NCBI RefSeq assembly: GCF_009831215.1
Contig: NZ_WUTW01000004.1
Location: 372,001 to 436,000 of the forward strand
DNA: 64,000 nt
Reading direction: 5' to 3'
Origin: Actinomadura rayongensis
GTDB taxonomy: Bacteria > Actinomycetota > Actinomycetes > Streptosporangiales > Streptosporangiaceae
Positions within the stretch are counted from its first letter, which is position 1; every line of letters begins with the position of its first letter. The notes beneath the pieces are model-generated. The model was not told where the DNA came from. It saw only the letters and a program-made list of their open reading frames with translations, and made no database searches. A program made the translations under genes and the position numbers. Shown piece by piece: positions 8,801 to 16,350 of this stretch.

Positions 8801-9958
8801 GCGGCGGGCGTCGACCGGTGTGGACGCTTCGTCCAGCGCGTCCACCACGATCGCGAATGGGCGGGGACGCTCGGTCAGTTCGGCGCGCACGGCGGGGGCC
8901 AGGTCGTCGGGGCGTTCGGGAAGCGGGGCGGACGCGGCGCGTGCGATCTCCGCCGCGACTTCCAGGGCCGTCTTGCCCTTGGCGTGGACGGCGCACTGGA
9001 CCGTCCCGGACGTCGCGCGGACGCCCTTGTCGTCGGCGGGGAGTTCCGCGCGGAGCGTGGGGTCGGCGGTGGTGACGATCCGGCCGAGCACGGCCGACTT
9101 GCCGACGCCCGGTGAGCCCGTCACGACGAGGACGCGGCGGTCGGGACGGTCCGCGTCGAGCCAGCCGACGATCTCCGACAACGCAGTGCGGCGGCCCTCG
9201 AAGCGGTGGCCGCGCTCGCTGTCCACGGTCACGCCCCGGGCGCGCGGGCTCCAATGCCGCGCGGTCTCGGGATCGTCGCTCAGATTCCAGCCGGAACCCG
9301 GACGGCGGGTGATTCCCCAGGACGTTCGGGCGACCTCGTCGGCGTCCCCGGCGGTCCAGGCCGCGAGGCGGTCCAGTTTCGCGTCGGGAAAGCAGGAGAT
9401 CGCCTTGTGAAAGGTCACGGCCTTTCCGTCGCCCGCCGGATTGGCCTGCACGACGACGCCGACGACCGCCTGGTACTCCGGCGACCACAGGCCGCTTCCG
9501 CTGAAGCCCCGGCGCAGCGTGGAACGCGAATCCGGACGGGCGTCGAGACGCACGAAACCACGTCCGAGGTCGATCCCGACAACGCCCCGAGCGTCATTTC
9601 CGTGTACTTCCCCGTCCGGATATCCGAACGTCCACCAGGCCCGGTCCACCAGCCCGGCCGGCGGCGGGTGCCGGACGGGCGCGGGCGCCACGCCGCACGG
9701 CCCGTCGAGCGTCAGCAACGCCAGGTCGTAGCGCGGCGCCCGCTCGACCCGGACGACCCGGTGCCGCTCGTCGTCGCGCTCGGATTTCGGGAACTCGACC
9801 CACAGATCGTCGGTGACTGCCACATGGTTGCAGGTCAGCAACCGGGTGGCGTCGACGAGCACCGCGCTGCCGCAGGCCCGGTCGCCCGCATAGACCAGCG
9901 CCGCCCATGCGCTGTCGGCGGGATGGGGCGACGCCGAGCCGCCCGGAAAAGGGGACAT
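5882..9958 (-). CDS. Trypsin-STAND NTPase-WD40 protein, putative conflict/immunity sensor
   Basis: A 1358-residue protein with three parts. Residues 1-210 are a trypsin-like peptidase with His45 (LTCNHV), Asp78 (RYDLALL) and Ser153 (GFSGSG), an intact triad and no signal peptide, so it acts inside the cell. Residues about 250-700 are a STAND-type P-loop NTPase with Walker A GSPGVGKS at 281-288 and Walker B VVDALDEAS at 371-379. Residues about 755-1358 contain 13 clear WD40 repeats plus a degenerate fourteenth, enough for two seven-bladed propellers. By analogy with NLR/STAND proteins the propellers would sense a ligand, the NTPase would oligomerise and the protease would be the effector; this is inferred. 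It lies 63 bases after a Trypco1 gene, its known family partner. No strong ribosome site precedes the ATG. Confidence 0.9.
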   Translation of the reverse strand: MSPFPGGSASPHPADSAWAALVYAGDRACGSAVLVDATRLLTCNHVAVTDDLWVEFPKSERDDERHRVVRVERAPRYDLALLTLDGPCGVAPAPVRHPPPAGLVDRAWWTFGYPDGEVHGNDARGVVGIDLGRGFVRLDARPDSRSTLRRGFSGSGLWSPEYQAVVGVVVQANPAGDGKAVTFHKAISCFPDAKLDRLAAWTAGDADEVARTSWGITRRPGSGWNLSDDPETARHWSPRARGVTVDSERGHRFEGRRTALSEIVGWLDADRPDRRVLVVTGSPGVGKSAVLGRIVTTADPTLRAELPADDKGVRATSGTVQCAVHAKGKTALEVAAEIARAASAPLPERPDDLAPAVRAELTERPRPFAIVVDALDEASTPVDARRVVGDIVLPLAQTCADVGVRLVVGTRRHDDIGDLLETFGAGRALIDLDLPEYFELRDLAAYALATLQLRGAERLGNPYDDKDIAEAVAERIAERSDRNFLVAGLVAKSHGLYDTDPVDPNALSFVGTVDNALHAFLARVPPVRGIPAADLLTVLAYAQAPGLPIDLWRIAVNALTDVPFTDRDLRAFARSSAANFLVETAHGRSYRLFHQALDDVLLEARAKLTPRSDDECAIVTAFLAHGHATGWDDAPAYLLRSLPAHAAPAGMLDALLADPAYILHADLPRLLADKHLARTDAGRTRVRLLDLTPQARRADAAERLAMLALTEKMEGLDGTFTALTDTADIPYRPVWATTRLRQEVTRFEGHTGPVRSLCALILPDGVVVLASAADDGTVRIWDPTTGSTRHVLKFDKDWVLTLCAVPLPDGGALLATAGVNGIVRLWDPVTGIARREFEAHVGPVQTLCALRDQDGTPLVVSGGLNGIFWICDPLAGQNFRAYSGFCGAICPVPGEVPLLASSSEDGSVKIWDPNSGVVFKSHLGSGLPVRALCAVPGADGGTVLAIVDDTRAVYLWDLQNNTSRILVGYHTNGSAVCALREPAGGARLAIVGDDRVVRICHLHDRFGHQVLIGHTERVSAVCTFPEPGGKTLMATGGEDHTVRIWDYGDRDDALPFPPIADSVNALCPFTGPDGRPLLAAVGRESTVNVVDEVDGATVVSYHCHNRSVNAVCALRVSGGVYLATASNDGTVRLVDPGTGQHRLLRQGYGHSVTTVCMLPMQGETLLVTGGTDCEVQIWDLRTRTVQRVLRGHADWVRAVCAVPYPGHGILLATAGEDRTIRLWDPRTASLCAVLEGHEGGINALAVSPDAGGGVLLASASNDRTVRLWDPETGTVRQVLEGHTDSVNAVCALPGGNGRVRLATASSDRTVRVWDLRSAAPLTIPVHHTAHAVASVASGLAVGMDAGIALIRLDGRNIT

Positions 9959-10021
9959 GAAAGGTTCCAGAGAACGGGGCTTTTCAGCTTAGAAGCCGCG
10001 CGTCCGGCCCGTCCGCCGAAA

Positions 10022-10357
10022 CTAGACGTCCTCGGGTTCCTCTTCCGGCACAGCGGCCGGGACCCCGGACCGCCAGACGAGTTTCACCTCGAAGTTCGCA
10101 TCCGTGGCGGCCTTGGCGACGAGCCAGTTCGCCGTGCCGGACACCTTGACGCCGAACTTCACCTCGACCTCGTCCGGCGAGGCGTCCTTCAGCCGCTCCA
10201 GCACGACCCGCGCCGCCCGCACCGCCGGGTCGATCGCGTCCCGCACGCGTCCCTGGACGTCCTCGGCCGTCCCGACCGGCCGGAACTCGTCCGTGGGAGC
10301 GATCTCGAACGCCACCTGCGTGGCGTCGTCCAGCTCGTACTTCACTACCTCGCCCAT
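10022..10357 (-). CDS. Trypco1 (CU044_2847-type) partner of the trypsin-STAND protein
   Basis: A 111-residue protein starting MGEVVKYELDD, with landmarks VAFEI, a helix VRAARVVLERLKD, then EVEVKFGVKVSGTANW and FEVKLVW, and an acidic tail EEEPED. This matches the small trypsin-co-occurring domain 1 family, named because its genes sit next to trypsin-STAND conflict proteins in actinobacteria. Here it precedes the STAND gene on the same strand with a 63-base gap, so the two probably form one operon. It may be a substrate, regulator or adaptor of the protease; its biochemical role is unknown to me. Start ATG at 10357 follows a G-rich stretch. Confidence 0.85.
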   Translation of the reverse strand: MGEVVKYELDDATQVAFEIAPTDEFRPVGTAEDVQGRVRDAIDPAVRAARVVLERLKDASPDEVEVKFGVKVSGTANWLVAKAATDANFEVKLVWRSGVPAAVPEEEPEDV

Positions 10358-10395
10358 GCCCCCACCGACGCGCGACGCGCCCCGGCGGTTCCCGG

Positions 10396-10839
10396 TCAGA
10401 GGGCGGCGAGCGCCGAGCGGTAGTCGGACAGGCTGCGCGCGTCGGGCAGGGCGTTCTCGACCTTCCACCGCACGACGCCCGACGCGTCGAGAACGAACGT
10501 CCCGCGCGTGGCCACCCCCCGGTCGGCGTCGAACACGCCGTAGCGGCGCGCGACGTCCCCGTGCGGCCAGAAGTCCGACAGCAGCGGAAACGGAAAGCGC
10601 TCCTGGTCCGACCAGGCGCGCAGGGCGAACATCGAGTCCACCGAGACGGCCAGCACCTGAGCCTCCAGCGACGGCGCAGCGTCCCGCAGAGCACGCAGCT
10701 CCCCGGTGCACACCCCGCTGAACGCCAGCGGGTAGAACACGAGGAGCACGGGCGCGCGGACGTCCGACAGCCGCACCGGCGCGCCGTGCTGGTCGTCCAG
10801 CGTGAAGTCCGGCGCGACGGCGCCGATCTCGACGGCCAC
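10396..10839 (-). CDS. AhpE-type one-Cys peroxiredoxin
   Basis: A 147-residue cytoplasmic thiol peroxidase. The peroxidatic Cys44 sits in YPLAFSGVCTGEL, the AhpE form of the PxxxTxxC motif. It is the only cysteine in the protein, so an external thiol must reduce it. The family removes hydrogen peroxide, organic peroxides and peroxynitrite. GTG start at 10839 follows GGAGG at a four-base gap. It lies between DUF3052 (74 bases upstream) and Trypco1 (38 bases downstream), so transcription may read on into the conflict module. DUF3052 and AhpE beside aceE is a common arrangement in actinomycetes; the conflict genes look inserted after it. Confidence 0.88.
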   Translation of the reverse strand: MAVEIGAVAPDFTLDDQHGAPVRLSDVRAPVLLVFYPLAFSGVCTGELRALRDAAPSLEAQVLAVSVDSMFALRAWSDQERFPFPLLSDFWPHGDVARRYGVFDADRGVATRGTFVLDASGVVRWKVENALPDARSLSDYRSALAAL

Positions 10840-10913
10840 GGATCCTCCAGGTCAGGTCCCGGCCAGTCTGCCACCCGCGAGGGCGCGACGGCCGCCCGGG
10901 ACCCGCCCGCGTC

Positions 10914-11342
10914 CTACTTGCGCACCTTCGGGGCGACGAGCCGGGTGCCCGACCACTCCCCCGCCGCGCTGATGCTGCTGGTCTGCGCGAGACCGGCGGT
11001 CTGGGCGGCCTCGCCGATGTCGCTCGGCTCGACATGCCCGTCCCGGCCCGCCTTGGGGGTCAGCAGCCAGATCTGGCCGCCGCCGTCCAGCGCCACCATC
11101 GCGTCGGTGAGGGCCTCGAAGAGGTCGCCGTCCTCGTCCCGCCACCACAGCAGGACGACGTCCACGACGTCGTCGTAGTCCTCGTCGACCAGGTCGGCGC
11201 CGGTGACGGCCTCGACGGAGCTGCGCAGCTCCTCGGCCACGTCGTCGTCGTAGCCGATCTCCTGCACCACCTGGCCGGCCTTGAGGCCGAGCCGTTCGGC
11301 CAGGCTGCGCTCAGACTGCGCCTGGCCCGCGGTCGCGCTCAC
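10914..11342 (-). CDS. DUF3052 family protein
   Basis: A 142-residue conserved actinobacterial protein of unknown function. Landmarks are LAERLGLKAGQVVQEIGYD, VDVVLLWWRDEDGDL and IWLLTPKAGRDGHVEPSDI, all typical of DUF3052. The GTG at 11342 is chosen because GGGGAGGAC lies four bases upstream; the longer frame would start within unrelated sequence. The protein is acidic and cytoplasmic with no membrane segment. It is divergent in sense from aceE, which lies close by, as in many relatives. Confidence 0.88.
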   Translation of the reverse strand: MSATAGQAQSERSLAERLGLKAGQVVQEIGYDDDVAEELRSSVEAVTGADLVDEDYDDVVDVVLLWWRDEDGDLFEALTDAMVALDGGGQIWLLTPKAGRDGHVEPSDIGEAAQTAGLAQTSSISAAGEWSGTRLVAPKVRK

Positions 11343-11534
11343 GAAAGTCCTCCCCTTGTCGTCAGCCCGCGCCGTTCCGGCGGTTCTCGACCACCGGCCG
11401 CCGACGCGGCGTTTGCGGGACAGTCCACACAAGGTGGAGCCGTCGCGCAAGTGTCTTCCCGGCTTTTGGCGCCCTCATTGGCCGATCACCGGAATCGCGG
11501 TGACCGGGTTCCCACGGAGCGTAACAACCCGTGC

Positions 11535-11948
11535 TCATCCCGCGAGGAACGACAACCGGACGCTGCGGTCGCGATTGTCGACGTTCAGGTCGACCAGCGC
11601 GATGGACTGCCATGTCCCGAGTGCCGGCCGGCCGCCCAGGACGGGAATCGTCGCATAGGGCGCGACGATCGCCGGCATCACGTGCGAGCGGCCGTGGCCG
11701 CGCGAGCCGTGGGCGTGCCGCCACCGGTCGTCGGCGGGCAGCAGGTCCCCGAGGGCGGCCAGCAGGTCGTCGTCGCTGCCCGCGCCCAGCTCGATGAGCG
11801 CGATCCCCGCCGTCGCGTGCGGGACGAAGACGTGCAGCAGCCCGTCCCCGCCGCCGGACGCGTCCGCCGCGAAGCGCGCGCACGCGGAGGTGATGTCGTG
11901 GACGGTCTCCGTGCCGCCCGTGGTCACCTCGATGACAGTGCTCTCCAC
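11535..11948 (-). CDS. YjbQ/UPF0047 family protein (secondary thiamine-phosphate synthase type)
   Basis: A 137-residue protein with the family landmarks HDITSACARF, VFVPHATAGIALIE, DDLLAALGDLLP, HAHGSRGHGRSHVMPAIVAP and LGTWQSIALVDL. The conserved His residues and Glu form the expected metal-like site. Members from several bacteria show weak thiamine-phosphate synthase activity, but the physiological role is uncertain. GTG start at 11948 follows GGAGGGGAACT. It is transcribed away from aceE. Confidence 0.85.
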   Translation of the reverse strand: MESTVIEVTTGGTETVHDITSACARFAADASGGGDGLLHVFVPHATAGIALIELGAGSDDDLLAALGDLLPADDRWRHAHGSRGHGRSHVMPAIVAPYATIPVLGGRPALGTWQSIALVDLNVDNRDRSVRLSFLAG

Positions 11949-12211
11949 AGTTCCCCTCCATCATGTCCGGTCTACCCGTTCCGTCCCATGCGACGCGTCC
12001 GCCTCGCAAGTCGGGACGAATCGGACCCCGCCGGTGCTCCCACCCCCGCTGACCGGGGAGAATGGTTACCGGTTGGTAGAGATGCGTTAGCCGCCACGAA
12101 CGGCGACGATGGATCACGAACCACTGCGACCAACAGTCGTTCCGGGCATCACTCCCCCGCTCCGGGGGCAGGGGGCCCACCAGCAGAAACGGTAAGCACA
12201 GAGGGGATCCC

Positions 12212-14998
12212 GTGGCTTCCGGACGTCAACGCTTTTCGATCATCAGCGACGGCCTGCCCACCCAGTTGCCCGACATCAACCCGGACGAGACCCGGGAGTG
12301 GTTGGAGTCACTGGACACGGTCATCAAGACCGAGGGGCGCAGCAGGGCGCGCTACGTCATGCTCCGCCTCCTGGAGCGAGCGCGGGAGCAGCAGGTCGGC
12401 GTGCCCGGCCTGCGCAGCACCGACTTCATCAACACCATCCCGCCGGAGGAGGAGCCCTGGTTCCCCGGCGACGAGCACATCGAGCGGCGGGTCCGCGCCT
12501 ACATCCGGTGGAACGCCGCGATCATGGTGTCCCGGGCCAACCGCCCGAACCTCGGCGTCGGCGGGCACATCGCGACCTACGCCTCGGCGGCGTCGCTGTA
12601 CGAAGTGGGCTTCAACCACTTCTTCCGCGGCAAGGACCACGGCGAGTCCGGCGACCAGGTGTTCATCCAGGGCCACGCCGCGCCGGGCATCTACGCGCGC
12701 GCGTTCCTGGAGGGACGTCTCCCGGAGGAGAAGCTGGACGGCTTCCGCCAGGAGATGTCGCACCCGGGCGGCGGGCTCTCGTCCTACCCCCACCCCCGGC
12801 TCATGCCGGACTTCTGGGAGTTCCCGACCGTCTCGATGGGCCTCACCGCGATCGACTCGGTGTACCAGGCGCGGTTCAACCGCTACCTGTACAACCGGAA
12901 GATCAAGGACACGTCCCGCTCGCACGTCTGGGCGTTCCTCGGCGACGGCGAGATGGGCGAGCCCGAGTCGCTCGGCGCGATCGGCCTGGCCGCCCGCGAG
13001 GAGCTGGACAACCTGACCTTCGTGGTCAACTGCAACCTCCAGCAGCTCGACGGACCGGTGCGCGGCAACGGAAAGATCATCCAGGAGCTGGAATCGTTCT
13101 TCCGGGGCGCGGGCTGGAACGTCATCAAGGTGGTGTGGGGCCGCGACTGGGACCCGCTGCTCGCGCAGGACGCCGACGGCGTGCTCGTCAACAAGATGAA
13201 CACCACGCCCGACGGCCAGTTCCAGACGTTCACCGTCGAGTCCGGCGCGTACATCCGGGACAAGTTCTTCGGGGACGACCCGCGCCTGCGCAAGATCGTC
13301 CAGGACCTCTCGGACGACGAGCTGCGCAAGCTGTCACGCGGCGGCCACGACTACCGCAAGGTCTACGCGGCGTTCAAGTCGGCCCGTGAGCACGTGGGCC
13401 AGCCGACGGTGATCCTCGCCCACACGATCAAGGGCTGGACGCTCGGCACCGACTTCGAGGCCCGCAACGCCACGCACCAGATGAAGAAGCTCACCAAGGC
13501 CGAGCTGAAGGAGTTCCGGGACCGCCTGTACCTGGACATCCCGGACTCAGCGCTGGAGGGCGAGCTGCCGCCGTACTACCACCCGGGCGAGGACTCCGAC
13601 GAGATTCAGTACATGCGGGAGCGGCGCGCGGCGCTCGGCGGGTTCCTGCCGAAGCGGGTCGTGCGGGCCAAGCCGCTGAAGCTGCCCGGCGACCCGGTGT
13701 ACGCCGAGCTGCGCAAGGGGTCGGGCAAGCAGAACGTGGCGACGACGATGGCGTTCGTCCGGCTGCTGAAGGACCTGATCAAGGACAAGGAGATCGGCGC
13801 GCGCTTCGTCCCGATCGCTCCGGACGAGTACCGGACGTTCGGCATGGACTCGCTGTTCCCCACGTCCAAGATCTACTCACCGCACGGCCAGACCTACGAG
13901 GCCGTGGACCGCAAGCTGCTGCTCTCCTACAAGGAGTCCGAGCAGGGCCAGATGCTGCACGAGGGCATCAGCGAGGCCGGGTCGATGGCGTCCACGATCG
14001 CGGCGGGCACGGCCTACGCGACGCACGGCGTCCACATGATCCCGGTCTACATCTTCTACTCGATGTTCGGGTTCCAGCGGACCGGCGACCAGATGTGGGC
14101 GCTCGGCGACCAGATGGGCCGCGGGTTCCTGCTCGGCGCGACGGCGGGCCGCACCACGCTCACCGGCGAGGGCCTCCAGCACGCCGACGGGCACTCGCCG
14201 CTGCTGGCCGCGACGAACCCGGCGTGCGTCCACTACGACCCGATGTGGGCGTACGAGCTGGCGTACATCACGCAGGACGCCCTGCGCCGCATGTACGGGT
14301 CGTCGGAGGAGCACCCCGACGGCGAGAACGTCTTCTACTACCTGACCGTCTACAACGAGCCGTACCAGCAGCCCGTCGCGCCGGAGGGCCTGGACGTGGA
14401 CGGCCTGCTCAAGGGCCTCTACCTGTTCGGGACGGGCCCGGCGGTGGAGGGCAACGGGACGGCCCCGAAGGCGCAGATCCTGGCGTCCGGCGTGGCCGGG
14501 CGGTGGGCGGTCGAGGCGCAGCGGATGCTCGCCGCGGACTGGGGCGTCAGCGCGGACGTGTGGTCGGCGACGTCCTGGAACGAGCTGGCCCGGGAGGCGC
14601 GGGCGTGCGAGGAGTGGAACCTCCTGCACCCCGACGCGGAGCAGCGCGTCCCGTACCTGACGAGCAGGCTCGCCGACGTCGCCGGGCCGATCGTCGCGGT
14701 GTCGGACTTCATGCGGGCCGTGCCGGACCAGATCGCGCCGTGGGTCCCCGGGGACTACACCTCGCTCGGCACCGACGGGTTCGGGATCTCCGACACCCGC
14801 GCCGCCGCGCGCCGGTACTTCCACGTGGACGCGGCGTCGATCGTGCTCGCGGTGCTGAGCCGGCTGGCGGGCCAGGGCGAGGTCAAGCACGAGGTGCTGC
14901 AGGCGGCCATCGCCAAGTACCAGCTGGACGCGCCGGTCAGCGCGGTGTTCGCGGGCGGCGTCGGCAGCCCGGAGAGCAACACCGGCGGCGACGCGTGA
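12212..14998 (+). CDS. aceE: Pyruvate dehydrogenase E1 component, homodimeric type
   Basis: A 928-residue thiamine-diphosphate enzyme that decarboxylates pyruvate and transfers the acetyl group to the lipoyl domain of E2, feeding acetyl-CoA synthesis. The ThDP-binding motif is seen as FLGDGEMGEPES followed by VVNCNLQQLDGPV; other landmarks are LGVGGHIATYASAA, the GFQRTGDQMWALGDQ segment and EGLQHADGHS in the transketolase-like domain. Length matches AceE of proteobacteria and actinobacteria (about 890-930). The GTG at 12212 has AGAGGGGAT upstream. It is a single-gene unit closed by a strong terminator. Its product supplies acetyl-CoA to the AccD6/Fab system encoded 5 kb away. Confidence 0.97.
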   Translation: MASGRQRFSIISDGLPTQLPDINPDETREWLESLDTVIKTEGRSRARYVMLRLLERAREQQVGVPGLRSTDFINTIPPEEEPWFPGDEHIERRVRAYIRWNAAIMVSRANRPNLGVGGHIATYASAASLYEVGFNHFFRGKDHGESGDQVFIQGHAAPGIYARAFLEGRLPEEKLDGFRQEMSHPGGGLSSYPHPRLMPDFWEFPTVSMGLTAIDSVYQARFNRYLYNRKIKDTSRSHVWAFLGDGEMGEPESLGAIGLAAREELDNLTFVVNCNLQQLDGPVRGNGKIIQELESFFRGAGWNVIKVVWGRDWDPLLAQDADGVLVNKMNTTPDGQFQTFTVESGAYIRDKFFGDDPRLRKIVQDLSDDELRKLSRGGHDYRKVYAAFKSAREHVGQPTVILAHTIKGWTLGTDFEARNATHQMKKLTKAELKEFRDRLYLDIPDSALEGELPPYYHPGEDSDEIQYMRERRAALGGFLPKRVVRAKPLKLPGDPVYAELRKGSGKQNVATTMAFVRLLKDLIKDKEIGARFVPIAPDEYRTFGMDSLFPTSKIYSPHGQTYEAVDRKLLLSYKESEQGQMLHEGISEAGSMASTIAAGTAYATHGVHMIPVYIFYSMFGFQRTGDQMWALGDQMGRGFLLGATAGRTTLTGEGLQHADGHSPLLAATNPACVHYDPMWAYELAYITQDALRRMYGSSEEHPDGENVFYYLTVYNEPYQQPVAPEGLDVDGLLKGLYLFGTGPAVEGNGTAPKAQILASGVAGRWAVEAQRMLAADWGVSADVWSATSWNELAREARACEEWNLLHPDAEQRVPYLTSRLADVAGPIVAVSDFMRAVPDQIAPWVPGDYTSLGTDGFGISDTRAAARRYFHVDAASIVLAVLSRLAGQGEVKHEVLQAAIAKYQLDAPVSAVFAGGVGSPESNTGGDA

Positions 14999-15043
14999 TC
15001 CGGCGGGAGGTTGCGGAGGTGTAGGCCGCGACCTCGCGCGGAG

Positions 15044-15072
15044 GGGCCGGTGTCCGAGGGGGACACCGGCCC
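15044..15072 (+). terminator. Terminator of aceE
   Basis: GGGCCGGTGTCC (15044-15055) and GGACACCGGCCC (15061-15072) make a perfect 12-bp stem with loop GAGGG, followed by TTCTCATT. Confidence 0.8.
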
Positions 15073-15133
15073 TTCTCATTGCGCAGGGGCGCGCAGCCGG
15101 GCGCGTGCGGCCGGGTGCGGGCCCGTGCGGGCA

Positions 15134-15511
15134 TTAGACGGCGGGCGGCGTGAACACCCCGAAGTGGTGGCCCGCGCTGTCGGCGAGGTGCGCGAACACC
15201 AGGCCGTTGGCGGCCTCGGTGCGCGGGACGATCACCTTGCCGCCGAGTTCCTGGGCGCGCTCCACGGTCGCGGCGACGTCCTCGACGACCACGTAGAAGA
15301 TCGCGTAGTCCGGGGCGGCGCCGCCGCTCGGAAAGATCCCGCCGCTCGGGGCGTCCGCGCCGGGCGCGGTGATCTCCTGGTAGGACAGCTCGCCCTCGGG
15401 ACCGATCGCGAACGTCCAGTCGAACAGCTCGCCGAAGAACTTCCGCACCTCGGCGGGCCGGTCGGTGCCGATCTCGAACCACGCCACCGAGTTGTAGGCC
15501 GTCGCGCTCAT
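15134..15511 (-). CDS. VOC (glyoxalase/bleomycin-resistance fold) protein
   Basis: A 125-residue vicinal-oxygen-chelate protein: WFEIGTDRPAEVRKFFGELFDW at the start, GGIFPSGG, then YVVVEDVAATVERAQELGGKVIVP and HFGVF at the end. The substrate cannot be told. The ATG at 15511 follows GAGAGGAG. The gene lies 95 bases after the WYL regulator on the same strand, so it is a likely target of that regulator. Confidence 0.85.
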   Translation of the reverse strand: MSATAYNSVAWFEIGTDRPAEVRKFFGELFDWTFAIGPEGELSYQEITAPGADAPSGGIFPSGGAAPDYAIFYVVVEDVAATVERAQELGGKVIVPRTEAANGLVFAHLADSAGHHFGVFTPPAV

Positions 15512-15606
15512 GGTCTCGCTCCTCTCGCAGGACCGGCCGGTCGCCGGTGTGAACGATCCTGCGCCCGCCCCGCGACAACCCCCTGTCGGTGTTTCCGGAG
15601 AAGTTC

Positions 15607-16311
15607 TCAGGCCAGTTCGAGCGACCGCATGACCATGTGGTGCGGCCCGACGTCGAGGTCGCCGATCGTGCGTTCGGGCGCGGTCTCGTCGAGCAGCACG
15701 GCCCGGCGGACGCGGTCGATGCGGAACACGCGGGCCGCGCCGCGCAGCCGGCACCAGCCGATGAGGTACCAGACGCGCGTCCCGGCGGTGAACGCGACGG
15801 GTTCGACGTCGCGGTCGGTGACCGTCCCGACCGCGTCGGAGTAGGCCAGCCGGACGACGCGCCGGGTCGTCATCGCCTCCTCCAGCACCGCCGGGACGGA
15901 CGCGGGGACGTCGGCGTCCGGCCGGGCGAAGAAGTGGATGCGGGCGGCGAGGTCGCGGGCGGCGGCGCCGTCGCCCGCCGACATGGCCGTGACGATCTTG
16001 TTGAGCGCGGTCCGGGCCGCCCGGGAGTAGGGCGACCCGTCCGCGCGGGCGAGCGTGATCGCGACCGCCACGGCCTCGGCGGGCGTGAAGTTCAGCGGCG
16101 GCAGCGTCCGGCTCGGGTCGACGGTGTAGCCGCCGCCGCGGCCGACGTCGGCCCAGATCGGGACGCCCGCCTGCTGGAGCGCGCCGATGTCGCGCTCGAT
16201 CGTGCGGGCGCTGACCTCGTACAGGTCGGCCAGTTCGCGGGCGGTGACGCGGCGCGGCGCGCGCGCCCGCAGCTCCTCCACGAGGGCGTACAGCCGGTCG
16301 GTGCGGTTCAC
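15607..16311 (-). CDS. YafY-type transcription regulator with WYL domain
   Basis: A DeoR-like winged helix-turn-helix (NRTDRLYALVEELRAR...TARELADLYEVSARTIERDI) is followed by a WYL domain ending in RVWYLIGWCRLRGAARVFRIDRV, where W-Y-L is visible. WYL domains bind ligands, often nucleic acid or nucleotides, and switch the regulator. I favour the GTG at 16311 (234 residues) because a TACGGT -10 box lies seven bases upstream, a leaderless layout, and relatives begin NRTDRLYALVEEL. An ATG at 16341 would add ten residues. It is probably autoregulated and controls the VOC gene. Confidence 0.85.
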   Translation of the reverse strand: MNRTDRLYALVEELRARAPRRVTARELADLYEVSARTIERDIGALQQAGVPIWADVGRGGGYTVDPSRTLPPLNFTPAEAVAVAITLARADGSPYSRAARTALNKIVTAMSAGDGAAARDLAARIHFFARPDADVPASVPAVLEEAMTTRRVVRLAYSDAVGTVTDRDVEPVAFTAGTRVWYLIGWCRLRGAARVFRIDRVRRAVLLDETAPERTIGDLDVGPHHMVMRSLELA

Positions 16312-16318
16312 CCCGCCG

Positions 16319-16324
16319 ACCGTA
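16319..16324 (-). promoter_or_regulatory. -10 box of leaderless WYL regulator
   Basis: TACGGT on the minus strand ends seven bases before the GTG at 16311. No clear -35 was assigned. Confidence 0.35.
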
Positions 16325-16350
16325 CGCCGGGGCGGTGACATTTCCGGGGG

